DNA from: Candidatus Heimdallarchaeota archaeon
GTDB lineage: Archaea; Asgardarchaeota; Heimdallarchaeia; Heimdallarchaeales; Kariarchaeaceae
Reading direction: 5' to 3'
Assembly (NCBI GenBank): GCA_029882335.1
Contig: JAOUKW010000008.1
Location: forward strand, 1-26,784
Length of the DNA stretch: 26,784 nucleotides
Of this stretch, positions 1 through 7,953 are shown one piece after another. Positions within the stretch are counted from its first letter, which is position 1, and each line of letters opens with the position of its first letter. The position numbers and the translations under genes are program-made. The notes under the pieces were generated by a model. That model saw only the letters and a list, made by a program, of their open reading frames with translations, made no database searches and had not been told where the DNA came from.

Positions 1-3000
1 GCTAGTTTTATCTTATCCAATCGGTCTTGGTGATATACTCCTAGATCATAATCTTCAACCAAACTTTGACAAATATCAAAATATTTGGTAACACCCTTTG
101 GTGGTACCGTTAATACTAAGTTGCTACGGACACAATTCTCATTTATACATTCGCCTCTTAATGGGATTCGTCTGTATTTTGTATTGCAAGTAATACATCG
201 TACATTTTGCGATGCAAATGCTCTTAGATTACCCATTAAATCCGGTAAAACATGTTTTTCCAAAATTCTCAATGCACCATCTTTTACATCTACTGCTCGT
301 ATTTTTTCTGCTAATTGTAGTTGTTCTGAAAGTTTATCTCTGATATTTAAGGTCTCATCTTTATATCGTGTCTTCAATGGACCTTCAGACATATTTCTGG
401 TAGAATGTGAAAATAGGAAACCCTCGAATTGTTCTGGTTTACCTAACCTCGATTCAGCACGTTTTATTAGCTTACTTACAACATTGGGCATCTCCAATCT
501 TGAAGCTGCTTCATAAAGTTCCAATGGATAGTAACTCACGCAATCCAAATTAAATGATTCATCGTCTACTTCATTGGGATTAAGTGTGACAACTAAAACT
601 AGTGGAGTGTCCATCTTTGAACCTCTTGTTGTTGGTAAATATTCCTTAGAAAAATTAAGAAATCCATCTAACAACAAAATTATTCCATCTTCATCTCCAT
701 CACAATTTCTTCTCTTACTTGAATGCCAAAAGGGATGAGCCCAACAAACAGAAGATTGAGTAAAACCAATAACTCTACCAATTACACCAGCACTAGTATG
801 AGGTGCTAATCCGATAATTAGATGTCCAATTATATCATTTTTATCTTTTATTTGATAATAACGGGGTAATTTATACACTTTCTCCAATTCATCATCTACA
901 AAATTTGCGACATTTACTAGATGATCTTGTAATGAAGCATGAACAATTATGTCCTGAGGTTTGATTTCCAATAATTGCTTGTCATGTATCAATGGGTCTC
1001 CATATACATCCTTGTTATAGCCTAATCTTAGGAGATCCTCGATTGATGTATTTATTTCAAAAGGATAAAAATGAGTAAGAGGTGCATCTGTTGCATCATA
1101 CCGAATGGTACCATCTCTGAATACATGTAAATCGTATTGAGAGCGGAGTATTCCTTTATCAATGAGTTCTACTACTCCTGTTGGATTTTTAATAACATCT
1201 TTTAACTTGGTTGTTTTTCCAATAGGGCCAATACGACGATAGCTCTCCTGTATATAATCTGCCATTGCAATTTCATGTTTCCTTGTGTAACCAACTCGAG
1301 ATCCACAATTATCACAAATATCGTCCTGCATCGTTGATCGGCATCTTTTATTTGTGCAGCTACCGATTAGTCTGGTTTCATTACCGCATCCAGTACAAAA
1401 GACATCAAAACATTCCTTCTTACATTCATCACAATACCGATTACTCAACCGTACTGTTATGGTCTTTTCTTGAATTGCATTAGTTAAGCTTTTCTTAACT
1501 TTCTTATCAGTACCAAGAGGAAATAATCCATGTAATTGAGGGCTCATTCTCCTAGCCTTTGCTTTTTCAGGCCTACCCATTCTTGCTCCAACTGTAGTTC
1601 CCATGGTATCTCGTATTTTTATAGGACATATCTTTTGAACTAATTCTAATGCAGTTGGAAATTCACCAGATAGGTCTGCATCAATAGGTAATTGGAGCTT
1701 GATATAATCCATATATTTTCCAATATCAATCCTTTCTTGATTTACCACATGAGGTACAAGCAGTTCTTCAAGTATTGATTTAACAGTAATTGGTAAGAAA
1801 GTGTCTTTCGTCTCCCATACAATATCATATAATATTCTTAAATCTGCGGAGGTGATTTGTTTCCAATCCAATGTATATCGGGGATGGAGTGGAATCCCAT
1901 TTTTTTTACTCAAAACAACAGCTTCATTAAATTCAGGTGGATTTTCCATGATTTCCTGAAAATATTCCATCTTTCGATTTCCTATATCAGTCCCTATTTT
2001 ATTCCTTAACTCTAACCACCACCATTCTTCATTATATCCTGGTGGACATAATCTGTAGTTATTTTGAAGAAATTCGCCATATCCAACTAACATATCTCCA
2101 AGGAACAGAATTTCCTTTATTTCAGGTTGAATTCCTACTCCTTCATCATAGGTGTTAATTTCAGTAACTGTACCATCATTCAGTAAAACTATGGGAGGGC
2201 GAATTGTATGCACTGGTGTAACAATACTTCCTTTACCTGGTCTCTCCGTTCTTACATGAGTTCCCGGTGCAAGATAGTCATTAACTACAGCCATTACTCC
2301 CGGATGAACTCCAATTCCTGCAATACCTGTATTTCGAGCATGACCATAACGTAATCTCCACCCACCTTTTGCAGTTGCATCTGAAAATGTTGGTCTGCCC
2401 ATCAATGCATCTGAGGCAAATGAATAATCAGGTAATACTTTCAAAGGTAATGATCCATCTTTCTTTTCAGTAGCTCTTTTATCTGAATATTTACCAGAGG
2501 AAATTTCATCTAGCCATTCCCAACCCTCAATTTCCAATTTGTTTATTCTTTTCATTATTTTTTTAGATCTTCCTACTAATCCGTCGTTTAATACAAGACA
2601 TGCACCACCACGAACTCGATTTCCCCCCATACTTTCAATATTACGATAACCACTAACTTCTTCCTTTTCAGTAGGATCTCCTGTAATCATTATTGGAATA
2701 TTTCTCCAAGCATGACGGATTTCTTCATCACTGGTGGGTAGTTGTAAGTGCATAATTTTGTTATATAATCGAACTTCCTCAAGCATTCTTTCTACTTCCT
2801 GCTCAGTAGCTTGATATTTTTTCAGTTTTAATTCTGTTCGTATTATATCTGCAATGAATACAGAAACCCCTTGAGCTGTTCCACCTGCGGATCGAATGGG
2901 CCCTGAATAATATACAGATAAATAACTACCATTTTGGTTTGATGCGATTTCAACTTTTCCAATACCTTCTATCGGTGCAGCTGTGATTCCTTCAGTCTGA

Positions 3001-3368
3001 TAAGATAGAGCTGTTCTTAATGCTTGTTCCGCTCGAACCTGTGGATTTGGATGGTCAAATGCAGTTCCATTTGCAATTTCTTTAGCTATATTTACAACTA
3101 TTTTATCCTTAGATAGTTTCTCTATTTCTTCCATTTCTTTAAGTCGAATCGCAATACCCTTGGGACCAACTAAACCTTCAGTTCTACTTGCAACATCTTG
3201 AGCAATATAAATTTCAACCTCTTTTTTAGGATCAAATCCAACTTGTTTTGCTTGAGTTGCAATATCTAATGTTTCTTTGACGATTGATTTTAACTGATTA
3301 TGATATGCAGAAATCTCTGTTGAAGTTGCAAGTGTTGATTCTTCATTTAATAATTTCTCATAATCCAC
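1..3368 (-). CDS. polC: DNA polymerase D large subunit DP2, C-terminus cut by window edge
   Basis: Catalytic subunit of the archaeal replicative family-D DNA polymerase, which works with the small exonuclease subunit DP1. The frame is open for about 1122 codons and runs off the left edge; the last visible residues (DYDLGVYHQDRLDKIKL) look close to the family C-terminus, so probably only a few dozen residues are missing. The N-terminal part has the family segment YYSGPIRSAGGTAQG. The catalytic double-psi-barrel motif NCDGDED is at residues 888-894, with the acidic residues D890 and D892. A cysteine-rich zinc region lies near residues 640-700 and another Cys pair (CITC) comes near the C-terminus. 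No intein interrupts the catalytic motif, a common intein site in this family. The start chosen is GTG at 3368: an in-frame TAG lies just upstream and no ATG fits. An AT-rich TATA-like stretch lies about 20 bp upstream, suggesting a leaderless message. Confidence 0.95.
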   Translation of the reverse strand, partial: MDYEKLLNEESTLATSTEISAYHNQLKSIVKETLDIATQAKQVGFDPKKEVEIYIAQDVASRTEGLVGPKGIAIRLKEMEEIEKLSKDKIVVNIAKEIANGTAFDHPNPQVRAEQALRTALSYQTEGITAAPIEGIGKVEIASNQNGSYLSVYYSGPIRSAGGTAQGVSVFIADIIRTELKLKKYQATEQEVERMLEEVRLYNKIMHLQLPTSDEEIRHAWRNIPIMITGDPTEKEEVSGYRNIESMGGNRVRGGACLVLNDGLVGRSKKIMKRINKLEIEGWEWLDEISSGKYSDKRATEKKDGSLPLKVLPDYSFASDALMGRPTFSDATAKGGWRLRYGHARNTGIAGIGVHPGVMAVVNDYLAPGTHVRTERPGKGSIVTPVHTIRPPIVLLNDGTVTEINTYDEGVGIQPEIKEILFLGDMLVGYGEFLQNNYRLCPPGYNEEWWWLELRNKIGTDIGNRKMEYFQEIMENPPEFNEAVVLSKKNGIPLHPRYTLDWKQITSADLRILYDIVWETKDTFLPITVKSILEELLVPHVVNQERIDIGKYMDYIKLQLPIDADLSGEFPTALELVQKICPIKIRDTMGTTVGARMGRPEKAKARRMSPQLHGLFPLGTDKKVKKSLTNAIQEKTITVRLSNRYCDECKKECFDVFCTGCGNETRLIGSCTNKRCRSTMQDDICDNCGSRVGYTRKHEIAMADYIQESYRRIGPIGKTTKLKDVIKNPTGVVELIDKGILRSQYDLHVFRDGTIRYDATDAPLTHFYPFEINTSIEDLLRLGYNKDVYGDPLIHDKQLLEIKPQDIIVHASLQDHLVNVANFVDDELEKVYKLPRYYQIKDKNDIIGHLIIGLAPHTSAGVIGRVIGFTQSSVCWAHPFWHSSKRRNCDGDEDGIILLLDGFLNFSKEYLPTTRGSKMDTPLVLVVTLNPNEVDDESFNLDCVSYYPLELYEAASRLEMPNVVSKLIKRAESRLGKPEQFEGFLFSHSTRNMSEGPLKTRYKDETLNIRDKLSEQLQLAEKIRAVDVKDGALRILEKHVLPDLMGNLRAFASQNVRCITCNTKYRRIPLRGECINENCVRSNLVLTVPPKGVTKYFDICQSLVEDYDLGVYHQDRLDKIKL

Positions 3369-3381
3369 AAATACTGTAAAC

Positions 3382-3395
3382 TATTAATTAATATC
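3382..3395 (-). promoter_or_regulatory. TATA-like element of the DP2 gene
   Basis: On the minus strand this reads atattaattaatag, centred about 20 bp upstream of the GTG start. The spacing fits an archaeal TATA box feeding a leaderless or near-leaderless transcript. No Shine-Dalgarno sequence is visible before the GTG. The assignment is from spacing and composition only, in a region that is AT-rich anyway. Confidence 0.4.
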
Positions 3396-3542
3396 AACCT
3401 ATTGAGATTGTCATTAAATTAATCATTCTTTTTTTGAAAAATTATCGTCTATTTCTTAATATTAAATTATATTTCTCTTATTCTTTCATAACGGTATAAT
3501 TGGTTTTTTTTATGAAGTAGAATTATATTAATTAGATAATCC

Positions 3543-4223
3543 ATGAGTAGGGAACTTAGAACCGCTTACAAAGATATTTCTTCAAGTTACCTAAAAAGAA
3601 AAATTGTTCCATGGAAAGATTTAGTCTTATTTCTAGATTCACTTAATTTAAAAGAATTCTCCGTGATATTAGATGTAGGGTCTGGAAATGGACGAAATAT
3701 AGGTGTCATTCAAGGAACAATACGAATCGCATTTGACCTAAGTTATGAGCTATTACTAGGGTATTGTGGACCAGATGATGGGCAAAAAGTAGCTGGAGCT
3801 GGGCCTAATTTTCCATTCAGGAGAAATTCTATAGATATCATTTTGGCGATAGCTGTAATTCATCATGGGAGAACAGATCAAATTAGATTGCAATTCATCA
3901 AACAAATGAATAGTCTATTAAAAGAAAATTCAGAGGTAATTATTAGTGTATGGCGAAAATGGAGACCTGAGATGAGATTTAAAATACTGGAGAAAATTAA
4001 AAATAAACAAAACTATCAAGATTTGGTCGATCATAATAGACCTTGGAAAGATGAAAAATCTCGGACAATATCAACCAGATTTTATCATTACTATACGTTT
4101 AAAGAATTATATTTTCAACTATTAGAATCAAATTTTATAATTGAAAAATACCAATTTCTTGGTGGAAAATCACGTAAAGACAATATATTTGTATATTGTA
4201 AGAATCTACAAAAAACTCGATAA
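3543..4223 (+). CDS. Trm9/ALKBH8-like class I SAM methyltransferase
   Basis: A 226-residue Rossmann-fold SAM-dependent methyltransferase. Motif I is LDVGSGNG at residues 43-50, followed by FDLS at 64-67 (the acidic motif II position), a PFRRNSIDIILAIAVIHH block around 91-108, and a motif-V-like stretch VIISVWRKW near 132-140. The AVIHH sequence followed by ISVW is the hallmark of the Trm9/ALKBH8 branch, which in eukaryotes forms the methyl ester of carboxymethyl groups on wobble uridine of tRNA, with Trm112 as partner. The length matches the methyltransferase domain alone; no AlkB or RNA-binding domain is fused. The family is clear from the motifs; the tRNA substrate is inferred. Trm112 is not in this window. 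The gene is single, between DP2 on the other strand and the DUF106 gene. Confidence 0.75.
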   Translation: MSRELRTAYKDISSSYLKRKIVPWKDLVLFLDSLNLKEFSVILDVGSGNGRNIGVIQGTIRIAFDLSYELLLGYCGPDDGQKVAGAGPNFPFRRNSIDIILAIAVIHHGRTDQIRLQFIKQMNSLLKENSEVIISVWRKWRPEMRFKILEKIKNKQNYQDLVDHNRPWKDEKSRTISTRFYHYYTFKELYFQLLESNFIIEKYQFLGGKSRKDNIFVYCKNLQKTR

Positions 4224-4252
4224 TCAATATACAGTTTTAAAGGTAAAGTATT

Positions 4253-4265
4253 TTTATTATAAATT
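4253..4265 (+). promoter_or_regulatory. TATA-like element of the DUF106 gene
   Basis: The stretch tttattataaatt is centred about 22 bp upstream of the ATG at 4280, which is the spacing expected for an archaeal TATA box with a leaderless transcript. No ribosome binding site is visible in the short gap. Confidence 0.5.
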
Positions 4266-4279
4266 TAAACAACACTTAT

Positions 4280-4945
4280 ATGGGTTTGTTTGATTGGTAC
4301 TATCAACTTAAAGAAGCATTTACTAACTGGATTATTGAATCAGGTTTAACAACACCTCCTACATCTGCTGTATTTTTATTGATAGTGTCATTAGTTGTAT
4401 CTTCATTTTCAGGTATAGTAAATCGATTGTTAATTAATATGGAAAAAGTACAAAAAGAATCTGCTGAAATGCAAGAGCATCAAAAACGAAAGAAAAAAGC
4501 AATGGAAACAGCCGATAAGAAACTATGGATACAGGTAAAAAGAAATGAACAAAGATTCCTTGAATTACAGAGAAATACCATGTTATCACGAATGTTACCA
4601 TCTGTTTTTACCATAGTTCCTATGATGTTTGTTTTTACAACAATGCGAACTTCATTTCAAGTAGCAAGTAATACTATACTCAATAAATATTGTATTGATG
4701 GTACATATGCAGTATGTGGTCCTGAAAGTAGTCATGGTGCTGTTGTTGTATTACCTATTAAATTTCATGGATTATTATTACTTGGTAAGTGGTTCTCTCC
4801 CTATGCGGGAAATCCTGCTATATCGGTTGCTGGTTTTACTTTTTGGTATTTTCTTAGTTCAATTGTAGTATCAACACTGATTCAACGATTATTTGGAATT
4901 AATTTAACTGGAATGCAAAATCCAAGTAATCCAATGAGGCAATAA
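4280..4945 (+). CDS. DUF106/EMC3 family membrane protein insertase (YidC/Oxa1 superfamily)
   Basis: A 221-residue membrane protein of the archaeal DUF106 family (Ylp1), distant relative of bacterial YidC and of eukaryotic EMC3/TMCO1, thought to insert membrane proteins. Three hydrophobic segments are seen at about residues 27-47, 105-123 and 182-203. Between the first two lies a highly charged, Lys/Glu-rich helix (about 52-100) that should form the cytosolic coiled coil typical of the family, ending in the conserved block MLSRMLPSVF. The loop at 124-180 contains two cysteines (C138, C146) that could face the outside. Its neighbours L34e and cytidylate kinase are the classic archaeal partners of this gene. 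The usual upstream secY and adk are replaced by the Trm9-like gene. Confidence 0.85.
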   Translation: MGLFDWYYQLKEAFTNWIIESGLTTPPTSAVFLLIVSLVVSSFSGIVNRLLINMEKVQKESAEMQEHQKRKKKAMETADKKLWIQVKRNEQRFLELQRNTMLSRMLPSVFTIVPMMFVFTTMRTSFQVASNTILNKYCIDGTYAVCGPESSHGAVVVLPIKFHGLLLLGKWFSPYAGNPAISVAGFTFWYFLSSIVVSTLIQRLFGINLTGMQNPSNPMRQ

Positions 4946-4997
4946 TTTCAATATCATATAAAATAAAACAAATTTTACGCGATCTTTATCTGAAGTC

Positions 4998-5005
4998 TTT
5001 AATTA
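4998..5005 (+). promoter_or_regulatory. TATA-like element of the L34e gene
   Basis: The octamer tttaatta lies about 25 bp upstream of the L34e ATG at 5026, fitting a leaderless archaeal promoter. A 2-bp-period CG-rich word (acgcgat, near 4977-4983) stands just upstream, unusual in this AT-rich gap. Confidence 0.4.
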
Positions 5006-5025
5006 CATCATTCAAATTATAGATT

Positions 5026-5289
5026 ATGGTAAGAAAATCAGTTCGATCGGGAAAGAGAAGACTAGTTAAGACACCTGGTGGACGGTTTTATTTTAAAAAA
5101 ATAGTTTCCAAACCAAATTACCATCATTGTGCCACATGTAGTAGAAAGCTTCCCGGAATGCCCCGAGGTACAACCGTAGAGATAAGAAGACTCCCTGTAA
5201 GCAAAAGATCTCCAAACCGACCTTATGGTGGACAATTATGTTCACCCTGTTTAAAGAGAAAATTAATTACTGCAAGTAGAACTTCTTAA
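5026..5289 (+). CDS. rpl34e: 50S ribosomal protein L34e (eL34)
   Basis: An 87-residue basic protein of the large ribosomal subunit shared by archaea and eukaryotes. It shows the family start TPGGRFYF, a zinc ribbon made of C35-x2-C38 and C72-x2-C75, and the conserved RPYGGQLCSPCLKRKL segment before the second Cys pair. Length is normal for archaeal L34e. It is followed after 13 bp by cytidylate kinase, so the two are almost certainly co-transcribed. The preceding DUF106 gene is 80 bp away and this gene may have its own promoter. Not every archaeal lineage keeps L34e, so its presence is mildly informative about phylogeny. Confidence 0.95.
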   Translation: MVRKSVRSGKRRLVKTPGGRFYFKKIVSKPNYHHCATCSRKLPGMPRGTTVEIRRLPVSKRSPNRPYGGQLCSPCLKRKLITASRTS

Positions 5290-5302
5290 AATACAAAGAC
5301 AG

Positions 5303-5860
5303 ATGACAATGACTCCTTTCATAATCGCAATAGGCGGACCACATGGTAGCGGTAAGTCATCAGTTTCGAAAAGATTAGCAGAAACTCTTAATATGAATTA
5401 TGTGTCTGCTGGCGAGATATTTAGACAAATGGCGAATGATCGCAGGATATCTCTTGAAAAGTTTTCACAAATGGTTATTGAAGAACCAGAAATTGATAAA
5501 CTAATAGATGACAGAACCAAGGAGTTAGGTGCTGTAAATAACACTGTTGTCGATGCCCAGCTTGCAGCATATTTCACCCCAAAAGATGCAGCTTTAAAAA
5601 TTTGTATTTCTGCTTCTGCAACTCATAGATGGGAAAGAATCGCTAAAAGGGAAAACCGATCTTTGGAGGAATCTAAAGAAGAGACACGAATTAGGGAAGA
5701 AACCGAAAGAAAACGTTTTTTAGATCTATATAATATTGATGTATCTGATTTGACTAAATATGATGTAGTTATTAATACAGATCGAATTTCAGAAGAAAAT
5801 ACATATCAAATAACAGAAGCAATAGTTAAAAGAATAATGTTGGATTATAAAGACCAATAA
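5303..5860 (+). CDS. cmk: Archaeal-type (d)CMP kinase
   Basis: A 185-residue P-loop nucleoside monophosphate kinase that phosphorylates CMP/dCMP to the diphosphate in pyrimidine salvage and supply. The P-loop GPHGSGKSS is at residues 12-20, followed by the CMP-binding segment YVSAGEIFR at 33-41 (the archaeal AAA-18-like cytidylate kinase signature), and a lid region rich in Arg/Glu near 110-145. Length fits the short archaeal form. The start may be M1 or M3; both lie at the end of the 13-bp gap after L34e. The 3-prime end overlaps the histone-deacetylase-like gene on the opposite strand by 16 bp. In many archaea the next genes would be L14e and TruB; they are not here. Confidence 0.92.
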   Translation: MTMTPFIIAIGGPHGSGKSSVSKRLAETLNMNYVSAGEIFRQMANDRRISLEKFSQMVIEEPEIDKLIDDRTKELGAVNNTVVDAQLAAYFTPKDAALKICISASATHRWERIAKRENRSLEESKEETRIREETERKRFLDLYNIDVSDLTKYDVVINTDRISEENTYQITEAIVKRIMLDYKDQ

Positions 5861-7014
5861 GGAGATAGACATTTTTCAAAATACTCTGTTAATTTATCAT
5901 GTTCATTATTGATTATTTCCACTGAATAATTGGATAATTCAATCTTTGGATCTCTTAGGTTTATAGGCATATCTAGATTGAATTCCGTTTTACATCGTTC
6001 AATCCAACTCTTGGGTGTTTTATCTGGAATTTGTACATTTGCCAAAGAAGCAACTTCAACAAACCATGACCGGGCAACAGAGTTAGGATTATATCCACCA
6101 CCACCCATTGCCAGTACTCGTGGTTGTTCCATGTGTTGAGATAATTTTCTAACCAATGTACCTAATTTATCATATGTATTTGTTGTTAGTTGTAGATGTC
6201 CCAAGGGATCCATTGCATGACCATCAACTCCAGCTTGCCATAATATTATGTCTGGTTTAAATGATTCAACGAAAGATGGTAAATATCGTTCAATTGATTT
6301 TTGATATATTGAGTCATATGTATTTGGATAGAGTGGTAAATTTATTGCGTATCCTTCTCCATCACCGGAACCAATCTCATCAGAAAAACAAGTTCCAGGA
6401 TACAGATATTTTCCAGATTCATGAAATGAAATGGTTAATACATTTGGATCATTATAAAATTCATAATTGACACCATCACCAGCATGTAAATCAGTATCTA
6501 AATATAGTATTTTGATTTTCGGATTTTCCTGCTGCAATTTTCTGATAGTAACATTGATGTCATTGTAGTAACAAAACCCAGAAGCTCTTTCTCTACTGGC
6601 ATGATGAAGTCCAGCTAGGAGTACAAAGGCATTAGAAAACTCATTATTCAAGATTGATTGGGCAGCAGTCAACGTAGATCCCACGATTAGATCAGATACT
6701 TCTGCCATATGATCAAAAACCGGACAATCAGATGTTCCTAATCCGTAGAAAAAAAGTCCTTTTTCTATATCTTCATATGAGTTTGAATCAGGAACAGACA
6801 GTTTTTTCATCAATGTAATATACTCTTCAGTATGAGCTAAAGTTAAAGTTGATGGATCTACTGGATTTGGTCCAATTATTTTAAAATCATCATTATCTCT
6901 TAAATGATAATCCATGAGACTCATAGCAGCAACTATTCGATCAGGTCTCATTGGGTGATTTGGACCAAGTGAATATTTAAGAAATTCGTCTGAATATGTT
7001 AATAAAAAAGACAA
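5845..7014 (-). CDS. Histone deacetylase family zinc hydrolase (AcuC/HDAC-like)
   Basis: A 389-residue arginase/deacetylase-fold enzyme. Catalytic elements are complete: tandem His H137-H138 (GLHHA), zinc ligands D175 and H177 (YLDTDLHAGDG), zinc Asp D264 (QAGVDGHAMDP), and the catalytic Tyr Y308 in GGGGYNP. The N-terminal HPMRPDRI segment is the usual AcuC/HDAC signature. Family members remove acetyl groups from lysine of proteins, or from small acetylated amines. One oddity is Ala178 where most family members have a second His (DxHHGDG). The substrate cannot be told; histone, acetyl-CoA synthetase and polyamine are all possible. The start is TTG at 7014, as no in-frame ATG precedes the conserved N-terminus; a TTTAAA-like element lies about 20 bp upstream. 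The gene converges on and overlaps cmk by 16 bp. Confidence 0.88.
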   Translation of the reverse strand: MSFLLTYSDEFLKYSLGPNHPMRPDRIVAAMSLMDYHLRDNDDFKIIGPNPVDPSTLTLAHTEEYITLMKKLSVPDSNSYEDIEKGLFFYGLGTSDCPVFDHMAEVSDLIVGSTLTAAQSILNNEFSNAFVLLAGLHHASRERASGFCYYNDINVTIRKLQQENPKIKILYLDTDLHAGDGVNYEFYNDPNVLTISFHESGKYLYPGTCFSDEIGSGDGEGYAINLPLYPNTYDSIYQKSIERYLPSFVESFKPDIILWQAGVDGHAMDPLGHLQLTTNTYDKLGTLVRKLSQHMEQPRVLAMGGGGYNPNSVARSWFVEVASLANVQIPDKTPKSWIERCKTEFNLDMPINLRDPKIELSNYSVEIINNEHDKLTEYFEKCLSPYWSL

Positions 7015-7117
7015 CTTATGTTTAATAGTTTTTTAAATCAATAAATATTGTGACAAATTTAAGTAATTATTTTTACGTTTGAAATAATTTTGAACAATAA
7101 ATTAGGATAATTGGAAA

Positions 7118-7444
7118 TTATGCATTTTTGCCTGCTTCGATTTCTTTTAAAATTACTTCAAGTAATTTTAATTCATCATTGCTTACGCCTTCAGAAATAG
7201 AAGCAATATCCCATGCATCATTTAAAATTTGTTGTTTTAAAGCAGTTAGTATATCTTCTTCATGTTCTTCAATAATCCCGTCTTCTAAAGCATCCTGTAC
7301 TGCTTGATCATATACCATTACATTAACATGAACTGATTCTAATAATTCAAATTCTTCATCAGTGATTTTTCCATCTGCTTTTGCAGCCTTAGATACTGCA
7401 TCAATCATTCTTTTAAATTTAGCTTCCTCTTCTTTAGCATCCAT
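7118..7444 (-). CDS. Small acidic helical protein, TerB-like, with three DGxI repeats
   Basis: A 108-residue acidic, all-helical protein with no signal peptide or membrane segment. Three similar turns occur at an almost constant spacing: DGKITDEEFELL from residue 24, DGIIEEHEEDIL from 55 and EGVSNDELKLL from 85. The pattern of a DG turn followed by I/V and two acidic residues starting a helix is typical of the TerB (tellurite-resistance-associated) helical fold, and also resembles EF-hand-like turns, although the loops are too short for a canonical EF-hand. Function is unknown. It stands alone, with a 161-bp gap upstream containing a good AT-rich promoter region near 7465-7475, and 103 bp from the hydrolase gene downstream. 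Confidence 0.7.
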   Translation of the reverse strand: MDAKEEEAKFKRMIDAVSKAAKADGKITDEEFELLESVHVNVMVYDQAVQDALEDGIIEEHEEDILTALKQQILNDAWDIASISEGVSNDELKLLEVILKEIEAGKNA

Positions 7445-7605
7445 ATCAATTGCTTGGTAAAATGATTTATTAAATTATTTTATTAATTACGTAAAATTTT
7501 AGTTAAAGATTCTATTTTTTGTCAATTATCTGTTTTGATTAATTTAATTCTAACTACTCGATTTGTGTAAAGTAGTTTGAGAATTAAAAATGATAGATTT
7601 ACACA

Positions 7606-7890
7606 CTAAAATGTAGATGAATATTTCTTTGCATCAAATATTGCAACTACTAAATATATTATTGTTATGCTCAGATATACATAGGTCAAATTAAAATCAA
7701 TATCAATACCGAAATTAGGCCAAAATAAATCTATTAATAAAAATAATGGTCCAAAAAGAAACATAAATGTCAGTAAAAGTGAGATTGGTGTAGTTCTTGG
7801 TTTTCGTTCTCGTACCACAATATCCATAGTTAATTCTTCAAGCGCACTTAAAGCTGAGAAATCGTCATTACCAATTGGATCTTTCGCCAT
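7606..7890 (-). CDS. Small membrane protein with two transmembrane helices, unknown function
   Basis: A 94-residue protein that I do not recognise. The first 36 residues are soluble and mixed in charge, ending in an Arg/Lys patch (RERKPR) that should stay in the cytosol. Two hydrophobic segments follow, at about 37-57 (LLLTFMFLFGPLFLLIDLF) and 70-88 (VYLSITIIYLVVAIF), with a short Pro/Asp-containing loop between them and a short basic tail, so both ends are probably cytosolic. The ATG start at 7890 lies about 20 bp after an AT-rich element. It reads in the same direction as the HEAT-repeat gene upstream (63 bp gap), which may be an operon partner. Confidence 0.6.
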   Translation of the reverse strand: MAKDPIGNDDFSALSALEELTMDIVVRERKPRTTPISLLLTFMFLFGPLFLLIDLFWPNFGIDIDFNLTYVYLSITIIYLVVAIFDAKKYSSTF

Positions 7891-7953
7891 AAATTATAGA
7901 TATTAAATAAGTAAAAAAAATGTATTGAGTACATGATGAAAAGATTCTAATTT

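Noticed and set aside
85..516. A 143-codon open frame on the plus strand
   Set aside because: It lies opposite the DP2 reading frame, which has strong family motifs on the minus strand.
640..760. An intein in the DP2 catalytic motif
   Set aside because: The NCDGDED motif is continuous with its flanking family sequence, so no insert is present.
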